NCBI GenBank assembly: GCA_900100595.1
Contig: FMUA01000014.1
Span: forward strand, 1-64,000
Direction: 5' to 3'
Length of the DNA: 64,000 nucleotides
Source: Ruminococcaceae bacterium P7
Lineage (GTDB): Bacteria; Bacillota; Clostridia; Oscillospirales; Acutalibacteraceae
Below are positions 26,535 to 36,200 of this stretch, piece after piece. Under the pieces are notes generated by a model, which was not told where the DNA came from, ran no database searches, and saw only the letters and a list, made by a program, of their open reading frames with translations. The position numbers and the translations under genes were made by a program. Position 1 is the stretch's first letter, and every line of letters starts with the position of its first letter.

Positions 26535-26563
26535 TTGACGGAACCCCCGTTCCGTGCTATAAT
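26535..26563 (+). promoter_or_regulatory. Second promoter of the T7SS-like locus (kinase module)
   Basis: TTGACG (26535-26540), a 17-bp spacer with a GAAC..GTTC inverted repeat (GGAACCCCCGTTCC), TATAAT (26558-26563). It starts 8 bp after the PP2C stop and drives the FHA-kinase-pseudokinase genes. Confidence 0.8.
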
Positions 26564-26596
26564 GAAAACGTATTATTTTGTTCGGAGGAAATGACC

Positions 26597-27532
26597 ATGA
26601 AACTCAAACGCTGCCCGAATCTGCACTACTACGACGGCGATAAATATGACAGATGTCCCCACTGCGCGGCTCAGAAATCAGAGCCTGCACCCGCGCCGAA
26701 GCCCGTGATGGAGCCTGCTCCCGCAGAGCCGCCGAAGCCCGTCGAGCAACCCAAGCCTGTAGAACAGCGCAAGCCCGTAGAACAGCCAAAGCCCATTGAA
26801 CCGCCCCTGCCCGTATCTTTTGCACAGACTCCTGCGGAGGACACATGGCGGTGCGGCTGCGGCGCGGTCAACAGCGGCAAGTTCTGTCCGCAGTGCGGCT
26901 CACCCCGACCCGCGGCGCCTGTTAAGGAGCCGAAGCCCGTTGTCGAGGAGCCGAAGCCTGTTGTTGAGGAACCTGCACCCGTTATCGAAGAACCCAAGCC
27001 CGTTGTGGAGGAACCTGCATCCGTTATCGAGGAACCCAAGCCCGTATTTGTGCCCGAGGACGATACCAAGACAGCGCCCGCGGGAGAGGTGCGCAAAATC
27101 TACTATCAGGACGTAGTGGAGGACGCACCCGCGCCGAATGAGGACGAGGACGGCAACAAGACGCGCGTGCTGTTCGATGAGATGGAGGACGACTATGTGC
27201 TCGGATGGCTCGCCGTGACCAACACCTCGTCCAAGGGCAGGATCTTTACGATCACCTCGTCCAAGACGACCATCGGCAGAGCGGACGCGTCGCATCCCGT
27301 CGACATCGACCTGCGCAATGACCGCGGCGTTTCCAGAGGCGCGCAGGCGACCTTTGTCTACGATCCGCTCAACAAGCAGTTCTTCCTGCAGAGCGCAGGC
27401 GGCAAGACCTTTGTCTATGTCAACCGCGAGATCGTGCTGACCTACACGCGGCTCAAGCCGTATGACATTATCCGCATCGGCGACACCGAGCTGGTATTCG
27501 TACCCCTTTGCAGCGACGCCTTTTCGTGGTAA
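26597..27532 (+). CDS. Zinc-ribbon / FHA phosphopeptide-binding protein
   Basis: ATG 26597 is chosen since GGAGGA lies 8-10 bp upstream; ATG 26591 would be too close. The N-terminus carries a metal-binding CPNLHYYDGDKYDRCPHC motif. A Pro/Glu/Lys-rich linker with VEQPKP and VVEEPKP units and a second zinc ribbon (CGCGAVNSGKFCPQCG, about 90-110) follow. The C-terminal FHA domain (about 210-305) includes SKTTIGRADASHPVDIDL and RGVSRGAQATFVYD, with the Arg and Ser expected to bind phosphothreonine. It is likely the reader of the adjacent kinase. Confidence 0.88.
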   Translation: MKLKRCPNLHYYDGDKYDRCPHCAAQKSEPAPAPKPVMEPAPAEPPKPVEQPKPVEQRKPVEQPKPIEPPLPVSFAQTPAEDTWRCGCGAVNSGKFCPQCGSPRPAAPVKEPKPVVEEPKPVVEEPAPVIEEPKPVVEEPASVIEEPKPVFVPEDDTKTAPAGEVRKIYYQDVVEDAPAPNEDEDGNKTRVLFDEMEDDYVLGWLAVTNTSSKGRIFTITSSKTTIGRADASHPVDIDLRNDRGVSRGAQATFVYDPLNKQFFLQSAGGKTFVYVNREIVLTYTRLKPYDIIRIGDTELVFVPLCSDAFSW

Positions 27533-27550
27533 TATTCTGGAGATGATGAA

Positions 27551-29470
27551 ATGAAATACTGTCCCTACTGCATGAGCGAGCTGACGGAGCAGGACGCGCA
27601 ATGTCCTGTCTGTCACCGCGCGCCGCAAGATTATCAGTCGCCGCCGCACGCGCTCAGACAGGGCGCGATGCTCAATAACCGCTATCTCGTCGGCGGCATT
27701 ATCGGCGAGGGCGGCTTCGGCATCACCTATATCGGACTCGATACGCTTTTGCAGTTCCGCGTCGCGATCAAGGAGTTCTTCCCGAACGGCATGGTGAACC
27801 GCAACAACACCGTATCCAACGAGGTGCTCAGCATCAGCACCGAGTCCGCCAAGGAGCTTTTCTCAAAAAGCCGTGAGAACTTTTTGAGAGAAGCCCGCAC
27901 CCTCGCCAAATTCACCGACGAGGCAGGCGTCGTGGCGGTGCGCGATTTCTTCGAGGAGAACCGCACCGTCTACATCGTCATGGAATACCTCGACGGCATC
28001 ACGCTCAAGAGCTATCTCAAGCAGGTGGGCAACATTTCGCCCTACAACACGGTATGCCTGCTGATGCCCGTGTTCCGTTCGCTGCGGAAGATCCACGCCA
28101 AGGGTCTGATCCACCGCGACATCAGCCCCGACAATATCATGCTGGTCGGAGAGCAGGTCAAGCTGCTCGACTTCGGCGCGGCGCGCGAGTTCGCGGACGA
28201 ACGCAGCCTTTCCGTCATGCTCAAGCACGGCTACGCCCCGATGGAGCAGTACCGCCGCCACGGCGTACAGGGCGCGTGGACGGATGTGTACGCGATCTGC
28301 GCGGTCATGTACCGCTGCATCACGGGCAGCGTGCCGCCCGACGCGCCCGAAAGGGTGTTTGAGGACGAGCTGAAAATGCCGTCAGAGCTGGGTATTGAGA
28401 TCGACCCTGCCTTTGAGGACGTCCTCCGCCGCGGTCTTGCCATCAAGCCCGACGAGAGGATACAGAGCATCGACGAGCTGCTTGAGGAGCTGGACAAGGT
28501 GCCCGAGATCGACATCGACGAGCCGTACACGCGCTCCGATTCCGACGGAGACGACGAGGAGAAAGAGCCTGTATCGGTTTCCGTGTCCGCACCGCAGCCT
28601 CCCGTGCAGGCGGTAAAGGACAACGCGGCTGACGCGCGTCTTTCGGAGTATGTCCCGCATTTTTCGGACAGCAGGGAGGAGGTCAAGCCGCAGCCGCAGC
28701 CCGAACAGAGCGAGCAAAAGCCCGCGCCCCCGAAAAAGAAAAGCAAGCTGCCGCTGATCATCGGCATCTCCGCTGCGGCGGTGGTGATCGGAGCGGCAAT
28801 CACGGCGGCGGTTCTGATCTTCCTGAGCAACAAGCCGGCTCCCGTGCCGACGCCGACCTTCGCGGTATATTCGGCGACGACAGCCGCGCCGACCGAACAG
28901 GCGGCGACCGAAGCGACGGGTGAAACAGGCGAAACAGGCGACCCTGATTCCACTCAGCCGTTTACCTTTGACGTCAACGACGTGCAGTACCCCGATCTGG
29001 GCGACTATATCCATATCGACGACGGCTTTCTCACCGTGGACGAGAGCCTGTTCGGACAGGAGCTTGACGACGCGGCGCAGCGCTTCATGCCTGCGACGCT
29101 GTTCTGGAGCGGCAACCATCCCGTCTTTTCCGACGACGCGTACCGCATCCTCTGCCTGCCCGTCGAAAGCCCCGTCAACTACGGCGGCTACAACGGCGGC
29201 GTCTATCTCGAGACCGTCGATTTGATTTTCCGCGACAACAAGCTGGTTGTCATTCAGTACGAAAAGCATTCTGCATACAATAACGAGGTTGTCGCGCAGG
29301 CGAAGCAGCGCTACGGTGCGCCCGCAAGCGAGGAGGCCGAGAGAGCGGTCTGGGAGCTGGACGGCGGCGTCTCCTATGAGACGTGCATGGTGCACTACGA
29401 CAACCGCGAGCTTGATCTGACCGATTTCTTCACACAGAGATACTACTCTCCCGACGAGTCGCCGCGCTAG
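27551..29470 (+). CDS. Membrane Ser/Thr protein kinase with zinc-ribbon N-terminus
   Basis: ATG 27551 (upstream GGAGATGATGAA). Residues 1-22 form a zinc ribbon (CPYCMSELTEQDAQCPVC). The kinase domain (about 40-320) is complete: glycine loop GEGGFGITY, VAIK with Lys74, HRDISPDN (H188-R189-D190, N195) and DFG (207-209). A Glu/Pro-rich juxtamembrane segment leads to one TM helix (about 400-425, LPLIIGISAAAVVIGAAITA), a Thr-rich stalk and a roughly 180-residue extracellular domain. That domain has no PASTA repeats, unlike typical PrkC. Reaction: ATP-dependent phosphorylation of Ser/Thr on proteins, plausibly the FHA partner and T7SS parts. Confidence 0.9.
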   Translation: MKYCPYCMSELTEQDAQCPVCHRAPQDYQSPPHALRQGAMLNNRYLVGGIIGEGGFGITYIGLDTLLQFRVAIKEFFPNGMVNRNNTVSNEVLSISTESAKELFSKSRENFLREARTLAKFTDEAGVVAVRDFFEENRTVYIVMEYLDGITLKSYLKQVGNISPYNTVCLLMPVFRSLRKIHAKGLIHRDISPDNIMLVGEQVKLLDFGAAREFADERSLSVMLKHGYAPMEQYRRHGVQGAWTDVYAICAVMYRCITGSVPPDAPERVFEDELKMPSELGIEIDPAFEDVLRRGLAIKPDERIQSIDELLEELDKVPEIDIDEPYTRSDSDGDDEEKEPVSVSVSAPQPPVQAVKDNAADARLSEYVPHFSDSREEVKPQPQPEQSEQKPAPPKKKSKLPLIIGISAAAVVIGAAITAAVLIFLSNKPAPVPTPTFAVYSATTAAPTEQAATEATGETGETGDPDSTQPFTFDVNDVQYPDLGDYIHIDDGFLTVDESLFGQELDDAAQRFMPATLFWSGNHPVFSDDAYRILCLPVESPVNYGGYNGGVYLETVDLIFRDNKLVVIQYEKHSAYNNEVVAQAKQRYGAPASEEAERAVWELDGGVSYETCMVHYDNRELDLTDFFTQRYYSPDESPR

Positions 29471-29488
29471 GCGGCAGGAGGTACCGCT

Positions 29489-32152
29489 ATGAAATTCTGT
29501 ATGAACTGCATGTCGCAGTACGGCGACGACTATCAGATCTGTCCGCACTGCGGCTTTCAGGAGGGCACCCTTCCGACGGATTCGCGCTGCATGGAGCCGG
29601 GAGTGATCCTTGCCGACCGCTATATCGTCGGCATGCCGCTCGCGGCGGACAGCTGGACGATCCGCTACATCGGCTGGGACGCGCTCACCGAGCAGAAGGT
29701 GACCGTCAACGAGTTCTTCCCGACGCGCTTTGCCGTGCGCGAGATGGGAAAGACCGCCCTGACCGTCGTGAAGCAGGAGCCGTTCTATCACCATATGTCC
29801 GCACTTCTGCGGCGTTCGCGTCTGCTCGCGGAGACCAGACTGCCCGAGACGGTCTGTCCCGTGTACGAGAGCTTTGAGAAGAACGGCACCGCCTATGTGA
29901 TCACGGCGCACGTCGAGGGTCAGCCGATGCGCGATTTCCTCGCGGAACGCGCTCCCGTCAGTGAAGCGGAGGCGGAGCGGCTGATGCTGCCCGTGATGCG
30001 CGCGCTCGACAAGCTCCACGAAAACGGCTTTATCGCGGGCGGCTTTTCGCCCGATCATTTCACCGTGGTGAACGGACAGCCCGTGCTGTGCGATTTCATC
30101 GCGAACTGCTTCTTCCACGTCACCGACAATCCTGCCGACATCAGGGAGGAGCAATACGACAGCTTCTATCCGCCCGAGCGGCTCACGCCGTCGGAAACCA
30201 TCCGTCTTGCGCCCGAAAACGACGTCTATTCGGCGGCGATGATTTTTTATGCGCTGCTCGGTATCGAATTGCCCGACGGAAAGGCGCGCACGGAGAACTA
30301 TCAGCGCAGGCATAAGGATATCCTCAAAAAGCCGTCCGCCTGCGGCGTGAAGATGGACAAGTCGAAGGAGAACGCGCTGATCAACGCGGCGGCTCCCGCT
30401 GTCCCGATCCGCACCTCGGATATGGAGACATTTATCAGGGAGCTGACGAGCGACCGTGAGGTGCCCATCAAGGCAAACGCCGGCAAGGGCTTTCCGCTCT
30501 GGGCGAAAATCGCGATACCCGCGGCGGCGGTCGTGCTGATCGCCGCGGCAATCCTGCTGATCCCGATGCTTTTCAGCAAGGGCGTCAAGGACTTGCCGCT
30601 CGACGACAAAACCGTCGTGCCGAACGTCGTCAGCCTGACCGCCGAAAAGGCGGAGCAGGAGCTGCAGAAGGCAGGGCTGCTCCTCGAGATCGAGGGCAAG
30701 ACCATCGACGACAGCGTCGACGAGAACCTCGTCCTCGCGCAGAGCGTGCAGCAGGGCGAGATGGTCGGCGTCAACTCCGCGGTCGGCGTCACCGTCAGCG
30801 CGCATAGCAGCGAGTTTTCCATGCCGAACTTCGTCGGCATGCAGCTTGCGGGCTGCACCGACATCATGCAGCAGCTCGGCATCAGCTATTCGACCTCCGC
30901 CGAATACAGCGAGAGCGTCGCGGAGGGCTGCGTCATCTCCCAGAGCGTCACGCCGTTCACAAAGGTGAAGGCAGGACAGCCGCTGGAGCTGACGGTTTCC
31001 AAGGGCGCCGACCCTGCAATGGCGGACAAGAGCGGAAGCGGCTATGATGACGGCGGCTACAGCTCAGGCGGCTACAGCGAACCCGCTGTCAGCGACTACC
31101 GCGAGCAGCCGTATGACGACGTGATAGAGCAGGCGGCGGAGGAGCATACGCCCGTCGAGATCACCGACCGCGTCGTTGACGATTCTCTGCCCGAGGGTAC
31201 GGTGCTCGAGCAGTCGCCCGCGGCAGGTGAGGAACGCAAGGCGGACGAGCCTGTCAAGCTGGTCGTGTCCACTAAGGGTGGCACGGTGATTCTGCCCGAC
31301 CTGACGCTGATGAACAGGGACATCGTGGAATACATCCTCATTCAGTACGGACTGGTTCCCGAGTTTGAAAGCGACTACAGCGAGACTGTCGCCGAGGGAC
31401 TGGTGTCCGCGCACGACCCGGCGGAGGACGCGGAGGTCGAGAGCGGCAGCATCGTAAAGGCGACGGTCAGCATGGGCAAGCCGCGTATCGAGATGCCCGA
31501 TGTGACGGGCGCCGACGCCAAGACGGCGGCGGAGCAGCTGCGTGAGCTGGGGATCGCCTTTACGCTGATGTATGATTCCGACGCATCGAAGGAAGCCGGC
31601 GTCGTGCTGCGGCAGAACGTCCGCACGGGCGACGGGGTTGTCAAGGGACAGGAGGTCATTCTCACCGTCAACGCGCCGGACGGCGTATCGCGCGTGCCCG
31701 ATGTTCTCGGGCTGGAGGTCGAGGACGCGGACAAGCTCGCGCAGGACGCGGGGCTGAACCTGCTGATATTCGTCGACCGCGACCATCCCTATTCCGAGGG
31801 CAAGGTCTACGCGCAGGGACCCAAGTCGGGAACCTTTATCGAGAGAGGAAGCGATCTCGTCGTGTTCCTCACGGGAAAGCAGGAGGAGCCGAGCGGACCG
31901 CCGTCGCTGGAGATCTCGACGCACGCCGCGACCATCGGCGTAGGACAGGAGTTCGTGCTCGGAATCGAGGCGAAGAACATTCAGGAGCTGACACTCGTGA
32001 ATTATGAGATATCCGACCCGCAGGTAGCGGACGTCGTGAAGATAGACAAAAAGACGCTTGCCATGACCTTCCGCGGTCTGAAGGCAGGCACGGCGCAGGT
32101 CGTGATCAGCTGCGGCGAGCTAAAGCAGGTCTGCACCGTGACGGTACAGTAA
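29489..32152 (+). CDS. PASTA pseudokinase, single-pass membrane protein (EssB-like layout)
   Basis: ATG 29489 after GGCAGGAGGTACCGCT. Begins with the same zinc ribbon type (CMNCMSQYGDDYQICPHC) and a kinase fold collinear with the preceding gene, but the catalytic residues are gone. VAIK is VTVN (Asn74), HRD is AGG (183-185) with SPDH instead of SPDN, DFG is DFI (202-204), and the glycine loop reads PLAADSWTIRY. After one TM helix (about 337-361) come about six PASTA-type repeats (for instance VPNVVSLTAEKAEQELQKAG, MPDVTGADAKTAAEQLRELG) and a C-terminal Ig-like Big domain. The cytosolic pseudokinase/TM/extracellular order matches EssB/YukC, otherwise missing here. PASTA repeats bind peptidoglycan fragments in other kinases. 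Confidence 0.88.
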   Translation: MKFCMNCMSQYGDDYQICPHCGFQEGTLPTDSRCMEPGVILADRYIVGMPLAADSWTIRYIGWDALTEQKVTVNEFFPTRFAVREMGKTALTVVKQEPFYHHMSALLRRSRLLAETRLPETVCPVYESFEKNGTAYVITAHVEGQPMRDFLAERAPVSEAEAERLMLPVMRALDKLHENGFIAGGFSPDHFTVVNGQPVLCDFIANCFFHVTDNPADIREEQYDSFYPPERLTPSETIRLAPENDVYSAAMIFYALLGIELPDGKARTENYQRRHKDILKKPSACGVKMDKSKENALINAAAPAVPIRTSDMETFIRELTSDREVPIKANAGKGFPLWAKIAIPAAAVVLIAAAILLIPMLFSKGVKDLPLDDKTVVPNVVSLTAEKAEQELQKAGLLLEIEGKTIDDSVDENLVLAQSVQQGEMVGVNSAVGVTVSAHSSEFSMPNFVGMQLAGCTDIMQQLGISYSTSAEYSESVAEGCVISQSVTPFTKVKAGQPLELTVSKGADPAMADKSGSGYDDGGYSSGGYSEPAVSDYREQPYDDVIEQAAEEHTPVEITDRVVDDSLPEGTVLEQSPAAGEERKADEPVKLVVSTKGGTVILPDLTLMNRDIVEYILIQYGLVPEFESDYSETVAEGLVSAHDPAEDAEVESGSIVKATVSMGKPRIEMPDVTGADAKTAAEQLRELGIAFTLMYDSDASKEAGVVLRQNVRTGDGVVKGQEVILTVNAPDGVSRVPDVLGLEVEDADKLAQDAGLNLLIFVDRDHPYSEGKVYAQGPKSGTFIERGSDLVVFLTGKQEEPSGPPSLEISTHAATIGVGQEFVLGIEAKNIQELTLVNYEISDPQVADVVKIDKKTLAMTFRGLKAGTAQVVISCGELKQVCTVTVQ

Positions 32153-32162
32153 GGAGGACACA

Positions 32163-33185
32163 ATGGGACTGAATTTCCGCAAGAGCATCCAGCTGATTCC
32201 GGGGGTGAAGCTCAACCTGAGCAAGAGCGGCGCGAGCATCAGCGCAGGCGTGCCGGGGTTCCGCAAGAGCATCAACACGCAGGGACAGGTGACGACGACA
32301 GCGAGCATTCCGGGAACGGGACTGTATTACACCGACAAGAAAAAGGCGTTCGGCAAGGACGCCAAGACCGCCAAAAAAGCGGCGGAGAAGCAGGCGGCGG
32401 AGAAAAAGACGACGAAGAAATCGACGTCGACCGCCGAGAAAAAGACGACAACGAAAAAAGCCGCTTCTTCCACCGAGAAAAAGACAGCGGCAAAGACAAC
32501 AGCCGAAAAATCAACGGCGAAAAAGACCGCGGCATCCTCTCAGACCGCACCCGTCAGCGAGCCGCAGCAGACCGCACCCGTATATACGAACGTCGGACAG
32601 GTCGACGCCGCGTCGCTCAAATCGATACACAAGACAGCCGACGACACGATCGACTGGAAGGCGGTCGCAGCGTCCGCAAAGGCGCCCGACGCGTTCTGCA
32701 GTCAGGTGATGTGGGCGTATTACCACTCCGTCGCGGCGGACGTGCTCAAGGGCGACATCGACACCTATCTGCAGCTGATCTACGAGGTCAATCCGCTCGA
32801 TGATCTGCTCGGCTACGGCTCAAACTTCGAGTTCGGCACCGACAATCCGCGCAAGATGGAGGTCGAGTTCACGGTCAACCGCGAGCTGCTCTCTCACGCG
32901 TCGCAGACCATGAGCAGCTTTGAATACAACGATTTGCTGCAGGATTTTGTGTGCAGCCTGAGCATCCGCGTCGCGCGCGATATGTTCGCGCTGCTGCCCG
33001 TTCAGAACGTCATGGTTCACGCGGTTCTCGACGGCAATACGGTGCTCTCGGTCAGGTTCGACCGCGACAACCTCGCAAAGGTGAAGTTCGGCATGATCGA
33101 CCCGTCGGACACGGTTTCCAAGTTCACGCACAGCATGAGCTTTGACCGCATGCGGGGATTCCTGCCCGTGAGCAGGTTACTGTAA
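32163..33185 (+). CDS. DUF4236 protein with Lys/Thr-rich linker
   Basis: ATG 32163, RBS AAGGAGGACACA. The first 55 residues match DUF4236 (LNFRKSIQLIPGVKLNLSKS ... GTGLYYT). A repetitive KKTTKKS/EKKTAAK linker (about 65-135) and a soluble alpha/beta C-terminal domain (about 150-340) follow. The basic linker could bind nucleic acid or wall polymers. It closes the rightward locus. Function unknown. Confidence 0.8.
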   Translation: MGLNFRKSIQLIPGVKLNLSKSGASISAGVPGFRKSINTQGQVTTTASIPGTGLYYTDKKKAFGKDAKTAKKAAEKQAAEKKTTKKSTSTAEKKTTTKKAASSTEKKTAAKTTAEKSTAKKTAASSQTAPVSEPQQTAPVYTNVGQVDAASLKSIHKTADDTIDWKAVAASAKAPDAFCSQVMWAYYHSVAADVLKGDIDTYLQLIYEVNPLDDLLGYGSNFEFGTDNPRKMEVEFTVNRELLSHASQTMSSFEYNDLLQDFVCSLSIRVARDMFALLPVQNVMVHAVLDGNTVLSVRFDRDNLAKVKFGMIDPSDTVSKFTHSMSFDRMRGFLPVSRLL

Positions 33186-33198
33186 ATAGAAAAAAATT

Positions 33199-33235
33199 CG
33201 GACAGCCTGCGGTGTTTGCCGCGGGCTGTCCGTTT
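33199..33235 (+). terminator. Terminator of the T7SS-like locus
   Basis: CGGACAGCC(TGCGG) pairs with (CCGC)GGGCTGTCCG and is followed by TTTATT, just after the DUF4236 gene and facing the leftward genes. Confidence 0.75.
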
Positions 33236-33251
33236 ATTCGTGAAGCTTCAA

Positions 33252-33410
33252 TTACCACCATGTGTTGTAGATGCCGCCCTCATATTCTCCGGGAATTGGC
33301 TCGGGGTCGGTCGGGGTCACCGGCTCATCGCCGCCCGAGGTGGTGATGACGTCCTCTGTTTCAAATTCGGTTATGGTCATCCGTATGCGCTCATACGCTT
33401 CTGTTTGCAC
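33252..33410 (-). CDS. Small acidic peptide gene (52 aa)
   Basis: GTG 33410 lies 10 bp after AAGGAGG, which sits 15 bp behind the stop of the large surface-protein gene, so the two are co-transcribed. The peptide reads MQTEAYERIRMTITEFETED, then VITTSGGDEPVTPTDPEPIP and ends in NTWW. It has no TM or hydrophobic leader. I have a recollection of short Clostridial peptides sharing the EFETEDVITTS core but no name for them. A leader-like front and a Gly/Pro/Trp core would suit a ribosomal peptide precursor; this is inference. Confidence 0.65.
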   Translation of the reverse strand: MQTEAYERIRMTITEFETEDVITTSGGDEPVTPTDPEPIPGEYEGGIYNTWW

Positions 33411-33425
33411 GATATGCAATCCTCC

Positions 33426-36148
33426 TTACGGGTTCGGGGTGTGTTCTGCGTCAAACAGTTCGTTTGCCGCCTGATTATACAGATAAGTCGCTTTTGCTAG
33501 ATTCTTTTCCGCTTCGGGCGCTTTGTCGCTGTGAAGGACGGCGTTGGAGTAATCCAGCGCGGAGAAATAGTAGTCGGTTCCGTTGAAGGTGAACTTCTGA
33601 TACTCGTCCAGCTTCGAGGCGTAAATATCCTCCATGTCATAGTGTACATAGTAGGTGGGGTAGTTCGCGTCCAATGCAAAGCTGAAATTGCTCGCTGTCT
33701 CCCAGCTGCCCGACTGTGACGCGTCCGTGATTTTGAAATAGTGGCGCAGCGTGGTGGTGGTGAGATAAATGACCGACGAGCCGTAGTATTTCAGACCGAG
33801 TTCGTCGATCGTTCTCATGTCGGTTTTGCTCTTTCCGGGATTCGCGGCGTCGATCGCAGTCTGGATTTTCGCTGATGTGACGGCGTTCCGCGCCGAATCA
33901 AGAGCCGCCAATTCGTCTGTGCTCAGCTCTCCGTCGGCAAGACCGAGGTCGGCATAGACTCTGTCAAACTGTACCTGCGCCATCGAGCCGTAGTAGAGCA
34001 TCTTTCTGACAATGTTCTTCTGCAAACCCGTAGCGGTAGAGGAGTTGAGCAAATCCATTCCGTATTCCTTGACGCTGTAGCGGTCGCTGTCCCAGTGGAG
34101 CTTCCATTCGTCTCCGTCCTTGTAGTAAGCGGTGGCGTGGATGTTGTACGCCATCTCGGCGGCAGGCACGTTGCAGGTTGCGACGTAGTAGGTTTTGCTG
34201 CCCTCCACGGTTTTTCTGAGCTTGGTGCATTCCGCGGTCTTGACCTTGTCGTTGACCTTCCACTCAAAGTGTACCTTCACGTTGCCGTTTTCCAAATCTG
34301 CTTCGGTGACGTCGCCATCTCCTACCGCACCGAGATAGAAGTTCAGCGCGATATCGCCGTGGAGTGAGATCGAGTGTCCCTTGAACAGGCGTTCCTTTTC
34401 CGTCGATTCATATCTCGCGATGTAATGAATTTCATTACCGGTTGCAGATACCCGCTCCCAGTGGGCGAACAGATGATAATGACTTGCAGTATCGGGCTTG
34501 ATGGGCGTCGCGCCGGGATAGACGGGTGTTTCGCCGCTTTTGATGACCTGCTGTACGATGGTGGGGTTGGTATCGTCGTCATCCAGGTTCCATGTGACGG
34601 TGACGAATTGGTCCTCCGTCGCACGGCTGTCATCAATCAGGGTGCCTTCCGCATCGTCTCCCGTCGAGCCGTAGACGCTGAACAGGACGGCGTATTTCTC
34701 TTCGCCGTTCACGGGCACCGTGATGTTGTCCCAGTAGAACGACATGCCCGAGTCAACGCCCGTCAGGTCGCCTGTTTCCTGCGAATTGCTGTTTTTGTTG
34801 AAGATCCTGTCGGGATAGAGCGTCAGCGTATAGACGCCCGCCGCGTTTTGGGCGTATGTCGCTGAAGCGGGACCGTAGAAGAAGGTCGCGGGTGCGGATT
34901 GAGAAGAGGAATCGGTCTGGTCGATCAGGACGTTCTTTCCGATAAAGCCGAGTGTGGCATGTTCATCTCCGCCTTGCGTGGTTTTGTCGTAAACATCGTT
35001 GCCCGACCGCATATAGAAGCCGACCTGTGTTCCGTCCTCGGTGATCGGCTTGAGGGCGGCGTTGTCGTCCGCGCCGATTTTGATATCGCCCGCGCTGCCG
35101 AGCTTCAGTGAGATTTCGCCCTCTCCCGTGTTTTTGAGGGTGTAGATCATCTTGACGGTGTTCGGACCGACGTATTCATGCGTGATGAACAGCGAAAAAG
35201 GAGCGGTTTCATCGGTACAGTGCTCGATTTTATGCGACTGATCGTTGATGACGGCTTTATACAGCTTGCCCGTGTGGTTGTCGGTCAGCGCGTAGTAAGC
35301 GTTGTTATAATACACGCAGGTGGCAAAGCCCGCGTTGCCGTAGGTGACGGATTTTTTGACGTTGTCGTACTTGCCGACGATGATGTAGGGCGCGGAGCCG
35401 CCGAAGATATGGCTGTTGACCGAGCCGTAGAACGCGGTGATGTTTCTCTCTTTGGTGTCGGCGCTCGCGTAGGGGTCGGTCAGGTCGGCAACGAAGTCGA
35501 CGTTAGAGGCGGTCGGAAGATTGCCCGCGTAATCCGTCAATACATGAACCTCGGTTTTGGGATCTTTCGCGTCGACGATGTTGTCCCAGTTCAGATTTTT
35601 CGGATTGGCGTAGCAGACGATCCTGCTGAGGTTTTTCATATTGCCGAAGGCTTGTTCGCCGATTTCGATGACGCTCGGGGGAATGATGATCTCCTCGAGC
35701 GCCTGCCCCCAGAACGCGTACTTGCCGATGGAGGTGACCGTGTTGGCGATATCGAGATTATACAGAACGATGCGCGAGTTCGCCTGAGACAGGTAGAAGC
35801 TGTAGTCGCCGATGCGTGTCACGCCGTATTCCACGAAGATTTTGTGGATCATGATCTGCTGCACCATCGAGTCCATTCCCAGACGGTACCACGGGGCGGT
35901 GGTGTTGCCGTTCAGCAGCGAGTAGTCCCCGCGATCGCGCCCGTGCCGAAAATCGCCATAGAGCCGTCGGGGAAGCAGTAGTAGGTGGTGTCGGTGCCGC
36001 AGTCTCCGTAGAAGCTGTCCATGATGGTCGGATAAACCTTTCCCTGCGCGTCGGCGGCGTTTGCCGTCAGCGGTGCGGAAAGGACGGCGCCTGCCGTCAG
36101 CATGAGCGAAAGAAGCAGGCTCAACAGTTTGCGTGGCAGTTTTGTCAT
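33426..36148 (-). pseudogene. Frameshifted BspA-like LRR surface protein
   Basis: A gene starts at ATG 36148 (GGAGGAAATGTT upstream) with a signal peptide (LLSLLLSLMLTAGAVLSAPL, TANAADAQG). It reads 74 codons to IFGTGAIAG and then runs into a stop. The sequence continues as DYSLLNGNTTAPWYRLGMDS in another frame to 33426. One extra G in the GGGG run (35927-35930, plus-strand CCCC) would join them exactly. The remainder (about 830 residues) has BspA/LRR_5-type repeats (VTSIGKYAFWGQALEEIIIP), beta domains and a GHSISLHGDIALNFYLGA segment. Either a real frameshift or a base-call error; without repair the body lacks its export signal. Confidence 0.75.
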
Positions 36149-36200
36149 AACATTTCCTCCATTTTTGCTCCAAATAGATTTCTGAGTAGATTATTATATC

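Noticed and set aside
28382..30805. 807-residue minus-strand frame over the kinase genes
   Set aside because: Antisense shadow; the plus strand encodes recognisable kinase and PASTA domains throughout.
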